This document shows positions 34,016 to 43,687 of a stretch of 64,000 nt of DNA, one piece after another. Where the stretch lies: NCBI GenBank assembly GCA_965240365.1, contig OZ251218.1, positions 620,001-684,000 of the forward strand, written 5' to 3'. Numbering within the stretch: position 1 is the stretch's first letter; each line of letters starts with the position of its first letter. Made by a program: the position numbers and the translations under genes. This stretch comes from G965240365 sp965240365 (GTDB lineage: Bacteria; Pseudomonadota; Gammaproteobacteria; Eutrophobiales; Eutrophobiaceae). The notes under the pieces are model-generated. The model saw nothing but the letters and a program-made list of their open reading frames with translations. It was not told the DNA's origin and did not search any database.

Positions 34016-34678
34016 TTAACGCCGCGCAATGATGGCGCCGGTAAATGATGGGCGCAGGTAGAAGCCGCGCGGCAGGGTCGCGCTCGCCGCGCCGGTCTGA
34101 TTTTTATCCCTGGTCAGGGCCGCGGCATTGGCCGCCTTGGGCCGGATTTGCAGATATTTTCCCTGCGCGGCGCTGAGCTTGTCGATCTCGCCCAGCGCGA
34201 TGCGGTCGCACAGTTCCTGCCAGTCCTGTCTCAGTTGCTTTTCCTGGGCTGCATCGGGTCGCCACAGGATCGGATTGCCGATACGCCGCAAGCCGATCGC
34301 TATGGTTTTGTCGGCCTCGATGGGGATCCACAATACTTCGGATAATTTGCGTTTTACCAGCGAGCTTTCCCAGTGTTGCAGGGCCTCTGGTTCAAGTTGC
34401 GCCACGCACACATAGGTCGATTCCCTGGGCTTGCCGTGTTTGCCCACGGGGATGGTCTTGAGTTCAATGCCGAGCCGGGTGAAGTCGGGGCCGGCCAGAC
34501 TGCCGGCGTCGGCGCCCAGCGCCAGTTCCAGCAAACGCCCGGTCCAGCCCTTGGCATGGATCATCACGGTGGGCGCCTCGCGCCCGGTTTGGACGGCCAG
34601 TTGTTGCAGGGTCATGCCGGCCAGCCGTCTGGCGTTGCTTAGTAACTGCCGCCGGTCAGCGGGCGGAGAGACATTCAT
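34016..34678 (-). CDS. mutH: DNA mismatch repair endonuclease MutH
   Basis: MutH nicks the unmethylated strand at hemimethylated GATC sites when activated by MutS-MutL. The 220-residue protein matches the E. coli length (229). The active site is visible as GPDFTRLGIELKTIPV: Asp, then Glu and Lys spaced as D-x(n)-E-x-K, followed by the family-specific GKPRESTYVC. Its presence implies methyl-directed repair and a Dam methylase elsewhere in the genome, and points to a gammaproteobacterium. Six bases separate the glnD stop from its start. Confidence 0.95.
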   Translation of the reverse strand: MNVSPPADRRQLLSNARRLAGMTLQQLAVQTGREAPTVMIHAKGWTGRLLELALGADAGSLAGPDFTRLGIELKTIPVGKHGKPRESTYVCVAQLEPEALQHWESSLVKRKLSEVLWIPIEADKTIAIGLRRIGNPILWRPDAAQEKQLRQDWQELCDRIALGEIDKLSAAQGKYLQIRPKAANAAALTRDKNQTGAASATLPRGFYLRPSFTGAIIARR

Positions 34679-34684
34679 TGGTGT

Positions 34685-37411
34685 TCAGGCCGACAGGCGC
34701 TCGATAATAGCCTTTTTAAGCCGGTCAAACTCGGCCGTCTGGTTGAGCGGCCGGTTTTTTTCGTTGCTGATATAAAAAATATCTTCAACCCGCTCGCCGT
34801 AGGTGGCGATCTTTGCACCTTGCAGGCGCGCGCCGCATTGATCCATGGCCAGCCCGATGCGGGCCAGCACGCCGGGCCGGTCCATGGCGCTGACTTCCAT
34901 GATCGTGCGGTTGTTTTTCAGGTCGGACGTGAAGCTGACACGGGTGGGCAGGGTAAAACTTTTGAGCCGTCTTTTTTTGAGCCAGTTTTCCGGGTTTGTA
35001 TTGAGCCTGGGAAGCCCGATGTATTCCGCGATGCGGCCCTTGATCTCGGGGCCGCGTTGTCTGGCCGCAACCGGCCGGCCGTCATTTTCCAGCACAATGA
35101 AGGTGTCCAGCGCATAGCCCTTGCGGTTGGTGATGATCCGCGCATCGACCACATTCAGGCCGAGTTTTTCGATGGCGCGTGTGATCGAGGCAAACAGGTT
35201 TTTCTGATCCCTGGTATAGACGAATATCAGGCTGCCGCCGCGGCTGGAATTGCCCTTGACCGCCACCAGCGGCTTGTCCGGCTGGCGGTGGCGGAGAATG
35301 GCGTCGCTGTGCCAGGCAATTTCGTCGGGATGATGCCTGAGGAAATAATCATTGTTCAGGGTCCGCCACAGCGTCAGCACATCCTGCTCGCGGGTATCGC
35401 GTTCAAGCAGCAGGGCCAGGGCCTCCCGTCGGGTGTCTTTGACCCGTTCCGCGGCCAGGATCGGCTTCTCTCCGCCGCGCCGCAGTTCGTGCAGGCCGCG
35501 GTGGTAGAGATCGCTCAGCAGGGCCGCCTTCCAGCTATTCCAGAGCTCGGGGTTGGTGCCGCAGATATCGGCCACGGTCAGCACATAAAGGTAGTTGAGA
35601 TGGTTTTGATCGCGCACTTTTCCGGCAAAGCGGCTAATGGTCTCGGGGTCGTCGATGTCCTCGCGCAGGGCGGTCTTGCTCATCAGCAGGTGTTGTTCCA
35701 CCAGCCAGGCCACCAGCCTGGCGTCATAGTCGCTGAGTTCATGCAGTTGGCAGAATGCGAGCGCGTCTTTGGCGCCGAGTCTGGCGTGATCGCCGCCGCG
35801 CCCCTTGGCGATATCATGGAACAGTCCGGCCAGGTAGAGCAGTTCCAGTTTGGGTATTTTTTTTATGATCTCGCCGCACAGCGGAAATTCAGCGTGGTAT
35901 TTTTCGAGGCCGAACAGGCGCAGGTTGCGGATCACGGTCAGGATGTGTTCGTCCACGGTAAAAATATGAAACAGGTCAAACTGCATCAGGCCCTCAATCC
36001 TGGCAAAGGCCGGCAGATAGGCGCCGAGAATGCCGTAACGGTGCATGAGCCTGAGTTTGTGCCCGATCAGGTTCGGCTGTTTGATGATCTCCATAAACAG
36101 GCTGCGGTTGCGGATATCGCCGCGGAATTGATCATCAATCAGAGGCAGATGCTTGCGGATCAGGCGGATGGTGCTGGCCCTGACGCCCTTGACGCCGGGG
36201 TTTTGCTGGATCAGCAGGAAGAGCTCCAGCAGGGCGAAGGGATAGCGTTTGAATATGTTTTTGTTTTTGACCTCGATGAAGTCGTTTCTCTTTTGAAAGC
36301 GCGCGTTGAGCGGGACGATCCTGCCCCGCCACCGGCGGTAGAGAATCTCTTCCTCAAAATGTTGCAGCAGCATGTCATTGAGGCGGCTGATCTCGCGCAC
36401 GGTCTTGTAATATTGCCGCATAAAGGTCTCGACCCCCAGGTTGCCCGGCCCATGATAGCCGAGCGCCGCGGCCACGCCGCGTTGCAGTTCAAACAACAGC
36501 CGGTCTTCGCGGCGGCCGGTCAGCATGTGCAAGGCAAAACGGATGCGCCAGATCAGGTTTCTGCCGGTCTTTAACAGTTCGTATTCCTGTTTGGTCAGAA
36601 ATTTGTTTTTGACCAGGGTAATGAGGTTGATATCGCCGAAGTGCCGGATCGCGGCCCAGCCGATCATCTGGATATCGCGCAGGCCGCCGGGCGATTCCTT
36701 GATATTGGGTTCCAGCTTGTGATCGGAATCGTCGTATTTTTCATGGCGCCGCCGCTGCTCAAGCAATTTTGCCTTGAAAAATTTCTGCGCGGGCCAGAGC
36801 CGGCCGCCCGTGACCTGGGCGCGCATCCTGGCATAGAGATCGGCGTTGCCGCACAACAGGCGCGATTCCATAATGTTGGTCATTACGGTGATGTCCTTTT
36901 TGGCCTCGTTGCGGCAGTCCTTGATCGTCCTGACGCTGTGCCCGACCTCCAGGCCAAAATCCCAGAGGAAGGTCACAAACGCTTCCAGCGGCCCCCTGTC
37001 GGGTTTTTTCAGGCCGCGGCGTTCCAGTATCATCAAGTCGATATCAGAGGCCAGCAACAACTCGGCCCGGCCATAACCCCCCACGGCGACCAGGCTCAGG
37101 GCGTCGCTGTCAATATGCCGTTGCCAGGCCAGAATCAGCAGTTGATCGACCAGCCAGCTTTGCTTCTTAACCAGCGTCTCTATGTCGGCGCCGCGCTCAA
37201 AGGCTTGCGTGAGGTGGCGATAGCCCTGCCTGAGTGCGGTCTTGAAGAGCGGCAGGGGGGTGTCGGAGTGTTTGAGTTGCCGGGCAAATTCCGTTTTATT
37301 AAAGAAATCGGGGCCGCCGGTCGGCCGCACTGGCGGGGGCGGCCTGTCTGCCGTGGGCGCGCCCGCGGGATTGCGGGCGGCGTGTTCAGGCGCCGGCCCG
37401 GAAATCTTCAT
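34685..37411 (-). CDS. glnD: Bifunctional uridylyltransferase/uridylyl-removing enzyme GlnD
   Basis: GlnD senses glutamine and adds or removes UMP on PII proteins, controlling nitrogen metabolism. The 908 residues contain the nucleotidyltransferase motif GGYGRAELLLASDIDLMIL (around 108-126) with its two Asp, the HD hydrolase motif FHDIAKGRGGDH near residue 530, and two C-terminal ACT domains (SLIFVYTRDQKNLFASI and TIMEVSAMDRPGVLARIGLA). An extra proline-rich N-terminal stretch of about 30 residues precedes the conserved part. Its start overlaps the map stop by 26 bases, so translation is coupled. Confidence 0.95.
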   Translation of the reverse strand: MKISGPAPEHAARNPAGAPTADRPPPPVRPTGGPDFFNKTEFARQLKHSDTPLPLFKTALRQGYRHLTQAFERGADIETLVKKQSWLVDQLLILAWQRHIDSDALSLVAVGGYGRAELLLASDIDLMILERRGLKKPDRGPLEAFVTFLWDFGLEVGHSVRTIKDCRNEAKKDITVMTNIMESRLLCGNADLYARMRAQVTGGRLWPAQKFFKAKLLEQRRRHEKYDDSDHKLEPNIKESPGGLRDIQMIGWAAIRHFGDINLITLVKNKFLTKQEYELLKTGRNLIWRIRFALHMLTGRREDRLLFELQRGVAAALGYHGPGNLGVETFMRQYYKTVREISRLNDMLLQHFEEEILYRRWRGRIVPLNARFQKRNDFIEVKNKNIFKRYPFALLELFLLIQQNPGVKGVRASTIRLIRKHLPLIDDQFRGDIRNRSLFMEIIKQPNLIGHKLRLMHRYGILGAYLPAFARIEGLMQFDLFHIFTVDEHILTVIRNLRLFGLEKYHAEFPLCGEIIKKIPKLELLYLAGLFHDIAKGRGGDHARLGAKDALAFCQLHELSDYDARLVAWLVEQHLLMSKTALREDIDDPETISRFAGKVRDQNHLNYLYVLTVADICGTNPELWNSWKAALLSDLYHRGLHELRRGGEKPILAAERVKDTRREALALLLERDTREQDVLTLWRTLNNDYFLRHHPDEIAWHSDAILRHRQPDKPLVAVKGNSSRGGSLIFVYTRDQKNLFASITRAIEKLGLNVVDARIITNRKGYALDTFIVLENDGRPVAARQRGPEIKGRIAEYIGLPRLNTNPENWLKKRRLKSFTLPTRVSFTSDLKNNRTIMEVSAMDRPGVLARIGLAMDQCGARLQGAKIATYGERVEDIFYISNEKNRPLNQTAEFDRLKKAIIERLSA

Positions 37412-38165
37412 CGGGCCGCCGGGTCAGCACTTCATGGCCATTGTCAGTCACCAGAATGGTATGCTCCCATTGGGCCGACAGGCTCCGGTCGCGGGTCACA
37501 ACGGTCCATTCATCGGCCAGGAGTTTGACCTGCCGCTTGCCGAGGTTAATCATCGGTTCAATCGTGAAGGTCATGCCGGCCTCCAGCCGCAGGCCGGTAT
37601 CGGGCCGGCCATAGTGCAGGATCTGCGGCGCTTCATGGAATTCCCGGCCGATGCCGTGCCCGCAATACTCGCGCACGACCGAACAATGGCGGCTCTCGGC
37701 GAGCGTCTGTATGCGGTGGCCGAGCGCGCCCAGAGAAACCCCCGGCCGCACCATGTCAATGGCCTTTTTCATGCAGTCATAGGTGAGATCGACCAGGCGC
37801 CTTGCCCGGACGGGCGCGGCCCCCACCAGGAACATCTTGCTGGTGTCGCCGTGGTAGCCGTCCTTCTTCACGGTCACGTCAATATTGATGATGTCGCCGT
37901 CTTTCAGCATTTTGTCGCCGGGTATGCCATGACAGACGACATGGTTGACCGAGGTGCAGATGGATTTGGGGAAGCCGCGATAGTTGAGCGGGGCGGGGAT
38001 GGCCTGTTGCTCATGGACGATATAATCATGGCAGATTTGATCGAGTTCGCCGGTGGTGACGCCGCTCTTGACCCTGGGGCCGATCATTTCCAGGACTTCG
38101 GCCGCGAGCCGGCCCGCCACGCGCATCTTTTCGATTTCGTCCGGATTTTTGATGGAGATGGCCAT
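37386..38165 (-). CDS. map: Methionine aminopeptidase type I
   Basis: Map removes the initiator methionine from new proteins. I choose the ATG at 38165 (MAISIKNPDEIEKMRVAGRL) over the one at 38192 because it matches the family start; this gives 259 residues. All metal ligands appear: VNHVVCHGIPGD, IINIDVTVKKDGYHGDTSKM (two Asp), GHGIGREFHEAP (His), FTIEPMINLG (Glu) and WEHTILVTDNG (Glu). It diverges from rpsB, sharing the 38193-38427 intergenic region. Confidence 0.95.
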   Translation of the reverse strand: MAISIKNPDEIEKMRVAGRLAAEVLEMIGPRVKSGVTTGELDQICHDYIVHEQQAIPAPLNYRGFPKSICTSVNHVVCHGIPGDKMLKDGDIINIDVTVKKDGYHGDTSKMFLVGAAPVRARRLVDLTYDCMKKAIDMVRPGVSLGALGHRIQTLAESRHCSVVREYCGHGIGREFHEAPQILHYGRPDTGLRLEAGMTFTIEPMINLGKRQVKLLADEWTVVTRDRSLSAQWEHTILVTDNGHEVLTRRPDEDFRAGA

Positions 38166-38192
38166 GCGATTACGGGGCGTACGTTCAGACAT

Positions 38193-38221
38193 TTGTTGAA
38201 TACATCATTCTATGATATAAA
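38193..38221 (+). promoter_or_regulatory. Probable sigma-70 promoter of rpsB-tsf
   Basis: TTGTTG (38193-38198) and TATAAA (38216-38221) are separated by 17 bases. The -10 is followed by a GC-only discriminator (GCGCGCGCGC), the feature of ppGpp-repressed stable-RNA and ribosomal-protein promoters. It lies about 205 bases before the rpsB ATG, leaving room for a structured leader. Confidence 0.6.
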
Positions 38222-38334
38222 GCGCGCGCGCTTTCCGCAAATAAATTTTCGGCCCGGCAATCCCTGTCCGGGTCAGCGGCAGGCCGGGCCGCGCTGTTGA
38301 GGCAGCGCGGCAAATCGTCACACGCGCGCCGCAA

Positions 38335-38420
38335 GCTCATACCGGGGTGTCGGCCGGGAACGTGATTCCCGGCGGATTGGTATAGAGGGGCGCGCGGGAG
38401 CTTAACCCTAATCAGGAGAA
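38335..38420 (+). promoter_or_regulatory. Candidate S2 autoregulatory leader of rpsB mRNA
   Basis: The leader before rpsB contains a perfect 8-bp hairpin, GCCGGGAA (38353-38360) with TTCCCGGC (38366-38373), followed by GGATTGG and a GC-rich segment just before the ribosome-binding site AGGAG. In gammaproteobacteria S2 represses its own operon through a leader of this general build (hairpins plus a conserved GGATTGG-like single-stranded part). The match is by eye only. Confidence 0.5.
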
Positions 38421-38427
38421 TACAGAC

Positions 38428-39753
38428 ATGCCCAACGTCACCATGCGTGAAATGCTGGAAGCCGGGGTTCATTTCGGTCATCAGACCCGGTACTGGAATC
38501 CCGGTATGGCGCCCTATTTATTTGGCCAGCGCAACAAGATCCATATCATCAATCTGGAAAAAACCCTGCCCCTGTACGAAGAGGCCCTTAATTTTGCCGG
38601 CCGCATGGCGTCCAGGAAGGCCACGATCCTGTTTGTCGGCACCAAACGTTCCGCCCAGGCCATCATCGCCGAAGAGGCCGGCCGCTGCGGGATGCCCTAT
38701 GTCAACCGGCGCTGGCTGGGCGGGTTGCTGACCAATTTCAAGACCGTGCGCGGCTCCATCAACCGGCTCAAGGAGATCGAGACCATGCAGGCCGACGGCA
38801 GCCTGGAACGGGTCGGCAAGAAAGAGCAATTGATGTATCAGCGCGAACTGGACAAACTGGAGGCCAGCCTGGCCGGGATCAAGAATATGAAAGGCATCCC
38901 GGACGCCCTGTTTATCATTGACGTGGGTTATGAAAATATCGCCGTCACCGAGGCCGTGAAACTGGCGATCCCGGTTATCGGCGTGGTTGACAGCAACAAC
39001 AGCCCCGCGGGCGTGGATTATATTATCCCGGGCAATGATGACGCGATCCGTTCCATTGCGCTTTATGCCAAAGGCATGGCCGATGCCATTATGGAGGGTC
39101 AGCAGTCTGTCGCCCATATCGGCGCGGCCGGCGACGCCGACGACCTGATCGAAATCGACGACAGCGGCGCGCCTATGGCGGGCAAGGCCGCCGGCAAACA
39201 GGCCGCCGGTAAAAAGACCACCGCGACGGCAAGGAAGACCGCGGCCACCGCAACGCCGGCCGAGGCCGCGGCGCCCGGGACGAAAAAGGCCGGCCGGAAA
39301 AAGGTGGCCGGCAAAAAGACCACAAGCACAAAACCCGGCGCAAAGGCCGCTGCCGCGGCAGGCGCTGACAGCGCCAAACCCGCCGCAACGGCCGCCGCTC
39401 AGGCAGACGCCGAGAGCGCCAAACCCGCGGCAACGGCCGCCGCTCAGACAGACACCGACAGCGCCGAACCTGCTGCAACAGCGGCCGCTCAGGCGGACAC
39501 CGAGAGCGCCAAACCTGCGGCAACGGCCGCCGCTCAGGCAGACACCGACAGCACCGAACCCGCTGCAACGGCCGCCGCTCAAGCGGACGCCGGCAACGCC
39601 GAACCCACTGCAACGGCCGCCGCTCAAGCGGACGCCGGCAAAGCCGAACCCACCGCAACGGCCGCCGCTCAGGCGGACGCCGGCAGCGCCGAACCCGCGG
39701 CAACGGCCGCCGCTCAGGCGGACGCCGGCAACGCCGAACCTATTCAAAAATAA
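38428..39753 (+). CDS. rpsB: 30S ribosomal protein S2 with a long repetitive C-terminal tail
   Basis: Residues 1 to about 236 are an ordinary S2: PNVTMREMLEAGVHFGHQTR, FVGTKRSAQAIIAEEA, VNRRWLGGLLTNFKTVRGSI and AIPVIGVVDSNNSPAGVDYI. S2 usually ends near 240 residues; this protein has 441. Residues about 237-313 are a Lys/Ala/Thr-rich, histone-H1-like segment (KQAAGKKTTATARKTAA). Residues 314-433 are eight tandem 15-residue units of the type DSAKPAATAAAQADA, then GNAEPIQK. The tail is continuous in frame with the core and is followed by tsf after 12 bases, so it is a real extension. AGGAG precedes the ATG. The tail's role is unknown. Confidence 0.93.
   Translation: MPNVTMREMLEAGVHFGHQTRYWNPGMAPYLFGQRNKIHIINLEKTLPLYEEALNFAGRMASRKATILFVGTKRSAQAIIAEEAGRCGMPYVNRRWLGGLLTNFKTVRGSINRLKEIETMQADGSLERVGKKEQLMYQRELDKLEASLAGIKNMKGIPDALFIIDVGYENIAVTEAVKLAIPVIGVVDSNNSPAGVDYIIPGNDDAIRSIALYAKGMADAIMEGQQSVAHIGAAGDADDLIEIDDSGAPMAGKAAGKQAAGKKTTATARKTAATATPAEAAAPGTKKAGRKKVAGKKTTSTKPGAKAAAAAGADSAKPAATAAAQADAESAKPAATAAAQTDTDSAEPAATAAAQADTESAKPAATAAAQADTDSTEPAATAAAQADAGNAEPTATAAAQADAGKAEPTATAAAQADAGSAEPAATAAAQADAGNAEPIQK
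39367..39726 (+). repeat. Eight 45-bp tandem repeats within rpsB
   Basis: Each 45-bp unit encodes 15 residues of the pattern (D/E/G)(S/N/K)A(K/E)P(A/T)ATAAAQ(A/T)D(A/T). Units 1-5 carry DS/ES starts and units 6-8 GN/GK/GS starts, so the array grew by two rounds of duplication. Most differences between units are whole-codon changes; GCAACGGCCGCCGCTCA is nearly invariant. Confidence 0.9.
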
Positions 39754-39765
39754 GAGGACACAACC

Positions 39766-40710
39766 ATGCAAATCACGGCCGCACTGGTCAAACAACTGCG
39801 CGAACGCACGGGCGCGGGCATGATGGATTGTAAAAAGGCCCTGCAGGCCGCCGCCGGCGATATCGAGACGGCTATCCAGGAGATGCGTAAATCCGGCGCC
39901 GCCAGGGCGGCGGCCAAGGCCGGCCGTATCGCGGCCGAGGGCATTATCCGCATCCGCCGCGACGGCAATGCGATCATCCTGCTGGAGATAAACTGCGAAA
40001 CCGATTTTGTGGCCAGGGATGAAAATTTCTTGGCCTTTGCCGGGCAGGTGCTCGAAGTCATCGCGGCCGAGTCTCCGGCCGATATCGAGGCCCTGCTGGG
40101 CCTTAGCCTGGGCGCGCAAACGGTGGCCGAGGCCCGCCAGGAACTGGTCGCCCGGATCGGCGAGAAGGTGACCGTGCGGCGCTTTCAGAAAATGGCCCTG
40201 AGCGGCAATGCCGGTACTTATCTGCATGGATCGCGCATCGGCGCCGTGGTCGAGCTTGAGGGCGGCGATGAGGCCCTGGCCAGGGATATTGCCATGCACA
40301 TTGCCGCCAGCCGGCCCGTGTGCGTAAGCCAGGAGCAGGTCCCGCAAGCCCTGCTCGACAGGGAGAGGGAGATCATCTCGGCCCAGGCCGCCGAAAGCGG
40401 CAAGCCGCCCGCCATAGTCGAACGGATCGTCGCGGGCCGTATCAGCAAGTTTCTGAAAGACATCACCCTGCTCGGCCAACCCTTCGTGAAAGATACGGAC
40501 CAAACCGTTGCCGGGCTGCTTAAAGCGGCCGGCGCCAAAGTGACCTCATTCCTGCGCTATGAAGTCGGCGAGGGCATCGAAAAGAAGGCGGACAACTTTG
40601 CCGAAGAGGTGCTGGCCCAGGCCAGGGAAACGTCCAGGCAGCCGGCGGCCGAAACCGACCGCAAGGCCGATGCCAAAAAAAATAATGCCAAAGAAGAAGA
40701 TAATGAATAG
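39766..40710 (+). CDS. tsf: Translation elongation factor Ts
   Basis: EF-Ts is the nucleotide exchange factor of EF-Tu. The 314 residues start with ITAALVKQLRERTGAGMMDC, the family signature, and contain EINCETDFVARDENF, VAVDIA-like ARDIAMHIAASRP and the late FLRYEVGEGIEKK. E. coli EF-Ts has 283 residues; here about 25 extra charged residues (TDRKADAKKNNAKEEDNE) follow the usual end, a milder version of the tail seen on S2. It is 12 bases downstream of rpsB, as in nearly all bacteria. Confidence 0.96.
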   Translation: MQITAALVKQLRERTGAGMMDCKKALQAAAGDIETAIQEMRKSGAARAAAKAGRIAAEGIIRIRRDGNAIILLEINCETDFVARDENFLAFAGQVLEVIAAESPADIEALLGLSLGAQTVAEARQELVARIGEKVTVRRFQKMALSGNAGTYLHGSRIGAVVELEGGDEALARDIAMHIAASRPVCVSQEQVPQALLDREREIISAQAAESGKPPAIVERIVAGRISKFLKDITLLGQPFVKDTDQTVAGLLKAAGAKVTSFLRYEVGEGIEKKADNFAEEVLAQARETSRQPAAETDRKADAKKNNAKEEDNE

Positions 40711-40746
40711 CCCATTGCTGTTTGCGTCAGGCGGGGAAACCGCCCC

Positions 40747-41499
40747 ATGAGCGGCCCGCCCGCCTCATTCAAATACAGACGGGTCCTGCTGAAACTCAGC
40801 GGCGAGGCCCTGATGGGCAAAGAGGCCTATGGCATCGACCCCAATGTCATAGGCCGGCTGGCCGCCGAGATCGCCGATCTGTGCCGACGCGGTATCGAAC
40901 TGGCAATCGTGATCGGCGGCGGTAATATCTTCCGGGGCAGGGGGCTGGCGGCAGACGGCATTGACCGGGTCACGGCCGATCACATGGGTATGCTGGCCAC
41001 CATTATGAACTCGCTGGCCATGCAGGATGCGCTGGAACGCATTGATCTGCATGCCAGGGTCATGTCGGCGCTCAAGATCAACCAGATCTGTGAAGACTAT
41101 ATCCGTCGCCGGGCCGTGCGCCATCTGGAAAAGGGCCGGGTGGTGATCCTGGCGGCCGGCACCGGCAATCCCTTCTTTACCACGGACTCCGCGGCCAGCC
41201 TGCGCGCCATTGAGATCGGCGCGGAATTATTGATCAAGGCCACCAAGGTGGATGGCGTCTATTCCGCTGATCCGCTCAAGGACAAGGTCGCCGTGCGCCA
41301 TGAGGCCCTGCATTATGACGAGGTGATCGAGCGCAAGCTGGGGGTGATGGACACCACGGCCGTGGTGCTCTGCCGCGATAACAATATGCCCTTGCGGGTG
41401 CTGGACATGGCCCGGCCGGGCGCGCTGTTGAAGGCGGTAAGGGGCGAGGCCGAGGGCACGCTGGTCGCCAATCAGGCCCGGGAAGGGCAAGGCAAATGA
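40747..41499 (+). CDS. pyrH: UMP kinase
   Basis: PyrH phosphorylates UMP to UDP as a hexamer of the amino-acid-kinase fold. The 250 residues show KYRRVLLKLSGEALMG, VIGGGNIFRGRG, DHMGMLATIMNSLAMQDALE, and LIKATKVDGVYSADPLKD. The ATG is preceded by a small hairpin, GGCGGGGAAACCGCCCC, that could occlude its ribosome-binding site; whether this tunes expression is unknown. The stop overlaps the frr start (ATGA). Confidence 0.96.
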   Translation: MSGPPASFKYRRVLLKLSGEALMGKEAYGIDPNVIGRLAAEIADLCRRGIELAIVIGGGNIFRGRGLAADGIDRVTADHMGMLATIMNSLAMQDALERIDLHARVMSALKINQICEDYIRRRAVRHLEKGRVVILAAGTGNPFFTTDSAASLRAIEIGAELLIKATKVDGVYSADPLKDKVAVRHEALHYDEVIERKLGVMDTTAVVLCRDNNMPLRVLDMARPGALLKAVRGEAEGTLVANQAREGQGK

Positions 41500-42053
41500 T
41501 CGAAGACATTATAAAAGACGCAAAAGACCGCATGCAGAAAAGCCTTGCCGCGCTCAAGTCGGAAATGGCAAAAATCCGCAGCGGCCGCGCCCATCCGAGC
41601 CTGCTGGAACATATCAAGGTCAGCTATTACGGTTCAGACACCCCGCTCAATCAACTGGCCACGATCAACGTGGTGGACGCGCGCACGCTGGGCGTCAATG
41701 CCTATGACAAAGGCGGCATCCCGGCCATCGAGAAGGCGATTTTGAATGCCGATCTGGGGCTTAATCCGGTCACGGCGGGCACGGTCATGCGGGTGCCCTT
41801 GCCGCCGCTGACCGAAGAACGGCGCCGGGAGTTGATCAAAATCGTGCGCGGCGAGGCCGAAATGGCGCGGGTGGCGATCCGCAATATCCGCCGTGACGCC
41901 AATTCCTCGCTGAAAGACCTGCTCAAGGAAAAAATGATCAACGAGGACGAGCAGCGCAAGGCCGAGGGCCGGATTCAAAAGCTGACCGATGAGCAAATCG
42001 CCCTGGTTGATGAGCGCCTGCAACAAAAAGAAACCGGGATGCTGGCCATCTAG
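41496..42053 (+). CDS. frr: Ribosome recycling factor
   Basis: RRF with EF-G splits the post-termination ribosome. The 185 residues match E. coli exactly in length. Seen: MQKSLAALKSEMAKIRSGRA with the invariant Arg, HPSLLEHIKVSYYGSDTPLN, and the ERRRELIKIVRGEAEMARVA and IRNIRRDANSSLKDLLKEK helices. It overlaps pyrH by four bases and precedes uppS by 27 bases. Confidence 0.97.
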   Translation: MIEDIIKDAKDRMQKSLAALKSEMAKIRSGRAHPSLLEHIKVSYYGSDTPLNQLATINVVDARTLGVNAYDKGGIPAIEKAILNADLGLNPVTAGTVMRVPLPPLTEERRRELIKIVRGEAEMARVAIRNIRRDANSSLKDLLKEKMINEDEQRKAEGRIQKLTDEQIALVDERLQQKETGMLAI

Positions 42054-42080
42054 GCCGGCCGTGGTCAGCTTGATCGTTCA

Positions 42081-42829
<749 letters not shown>

Positions 42830-42836
<7 letters not shown>

Positions 42837-43687
42837 AGCAGCGCCTGCTCACGGCCATCGTGCTGATCCCCGTCGTGCTTGGCCTTAGCCTGACGCCGGA
42901 CGCGGGCTGGTTTGTCCTGGCCTGCTCCATCCTGATTACGGCCGCCGCCTGGGAATGGGCCGCGCTGTGCCGTCTGGGGCGGCAATGGCGCGCCCTGTTC
43001 AGCCTGTGCATGGCGTTAATCCTGGCCGGGCTTTACCGCCAGAATGACCCGGCCCTGCTGGGGGCCATCGTGACGGCCGGCGTGGCTTACTGGTTGTTTG
43101 CGATCGCGCTGGTGCTGGCCTATCAACGGCGGCGCGACTATGTGCCGCGCGCCGCTGTTCTGCGCCTGCTGCTGGGCCTGTTTACATTGCTGCCGATGTG
43201 GGCCGGCCTGCTATTGCTTAAATCTTTTATCGCGGGCGGGGTTCTGTTGTTGCTGTATTTGCTGTTATTGGTATGGTGCGCCGACACGGCGGCCTATTTT
43301 GCCGGCAGGCGGTGGGGCCGGCATGCGCTCGCCAGCCGGGTCAGCCCGGCCAAGACCCGCGAAGGCGCGCTGGCCGGCGTCATGGCGGCCATTATTATTG
43401 GTCTGGCTTATGTTATCGTGGCCGGCAGGGCCTGGGGCGAGGCCTGGGTGTTTGTGTTGTTATCGTTACTGACCGCCACGGTATCCGTATTTGGTGATTT
43501 GATGGAAAGCCTGCTCAAGCGCGAAGCCAATCTGAAAGACAGCGGCGCATTGCTGCCCGGCCACGGCGGGCTTTTAGACCGGATCGACAGCCTCGCGGCC
43601 GCGAGCCCGGTGTTTGTCTTTGCCGTCAGCTATCCGGCGGCCCTGCCCATGAGTTTCCCCGTCAATTTTCCCGGAGCGCCGGCTTGA
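42830..43687 (+). CDS. cdsA: Phosphatidate cytidylyltransferase
   Basis: CdsA makes CDP-diacylglycerol, the precursor of all phospholipids, in the inner membrane. The 285 residues form about eight membrane helices and end in the family signature: SPAKTREGALAGV, LTATVSVFGDLMESLLKREA, and NLKDSGALLPGHGGLLDRID. Both conserved Asp of the metal site are present. The gene overlaps dxr by four bases (TTGA). Confidence 0.95.

Noticed and set aside
34820..36574. A 584-codon open frame antisense to glnD
   Set aside because: glnD on the other strand has all catalytic motifs; the antisense frame has no family features and arises from codon bias.
38518..40503. A 661-codon open frame antisense to rpsB and tsf
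   Set aside because: It is the reverse reading of two clear genes in GC-rich DNA. Its Gly/Arg/Cys repeats are the complement of the rpsB Ala-rich repeats, and it has no recognisable domain or ribosome-binding site.
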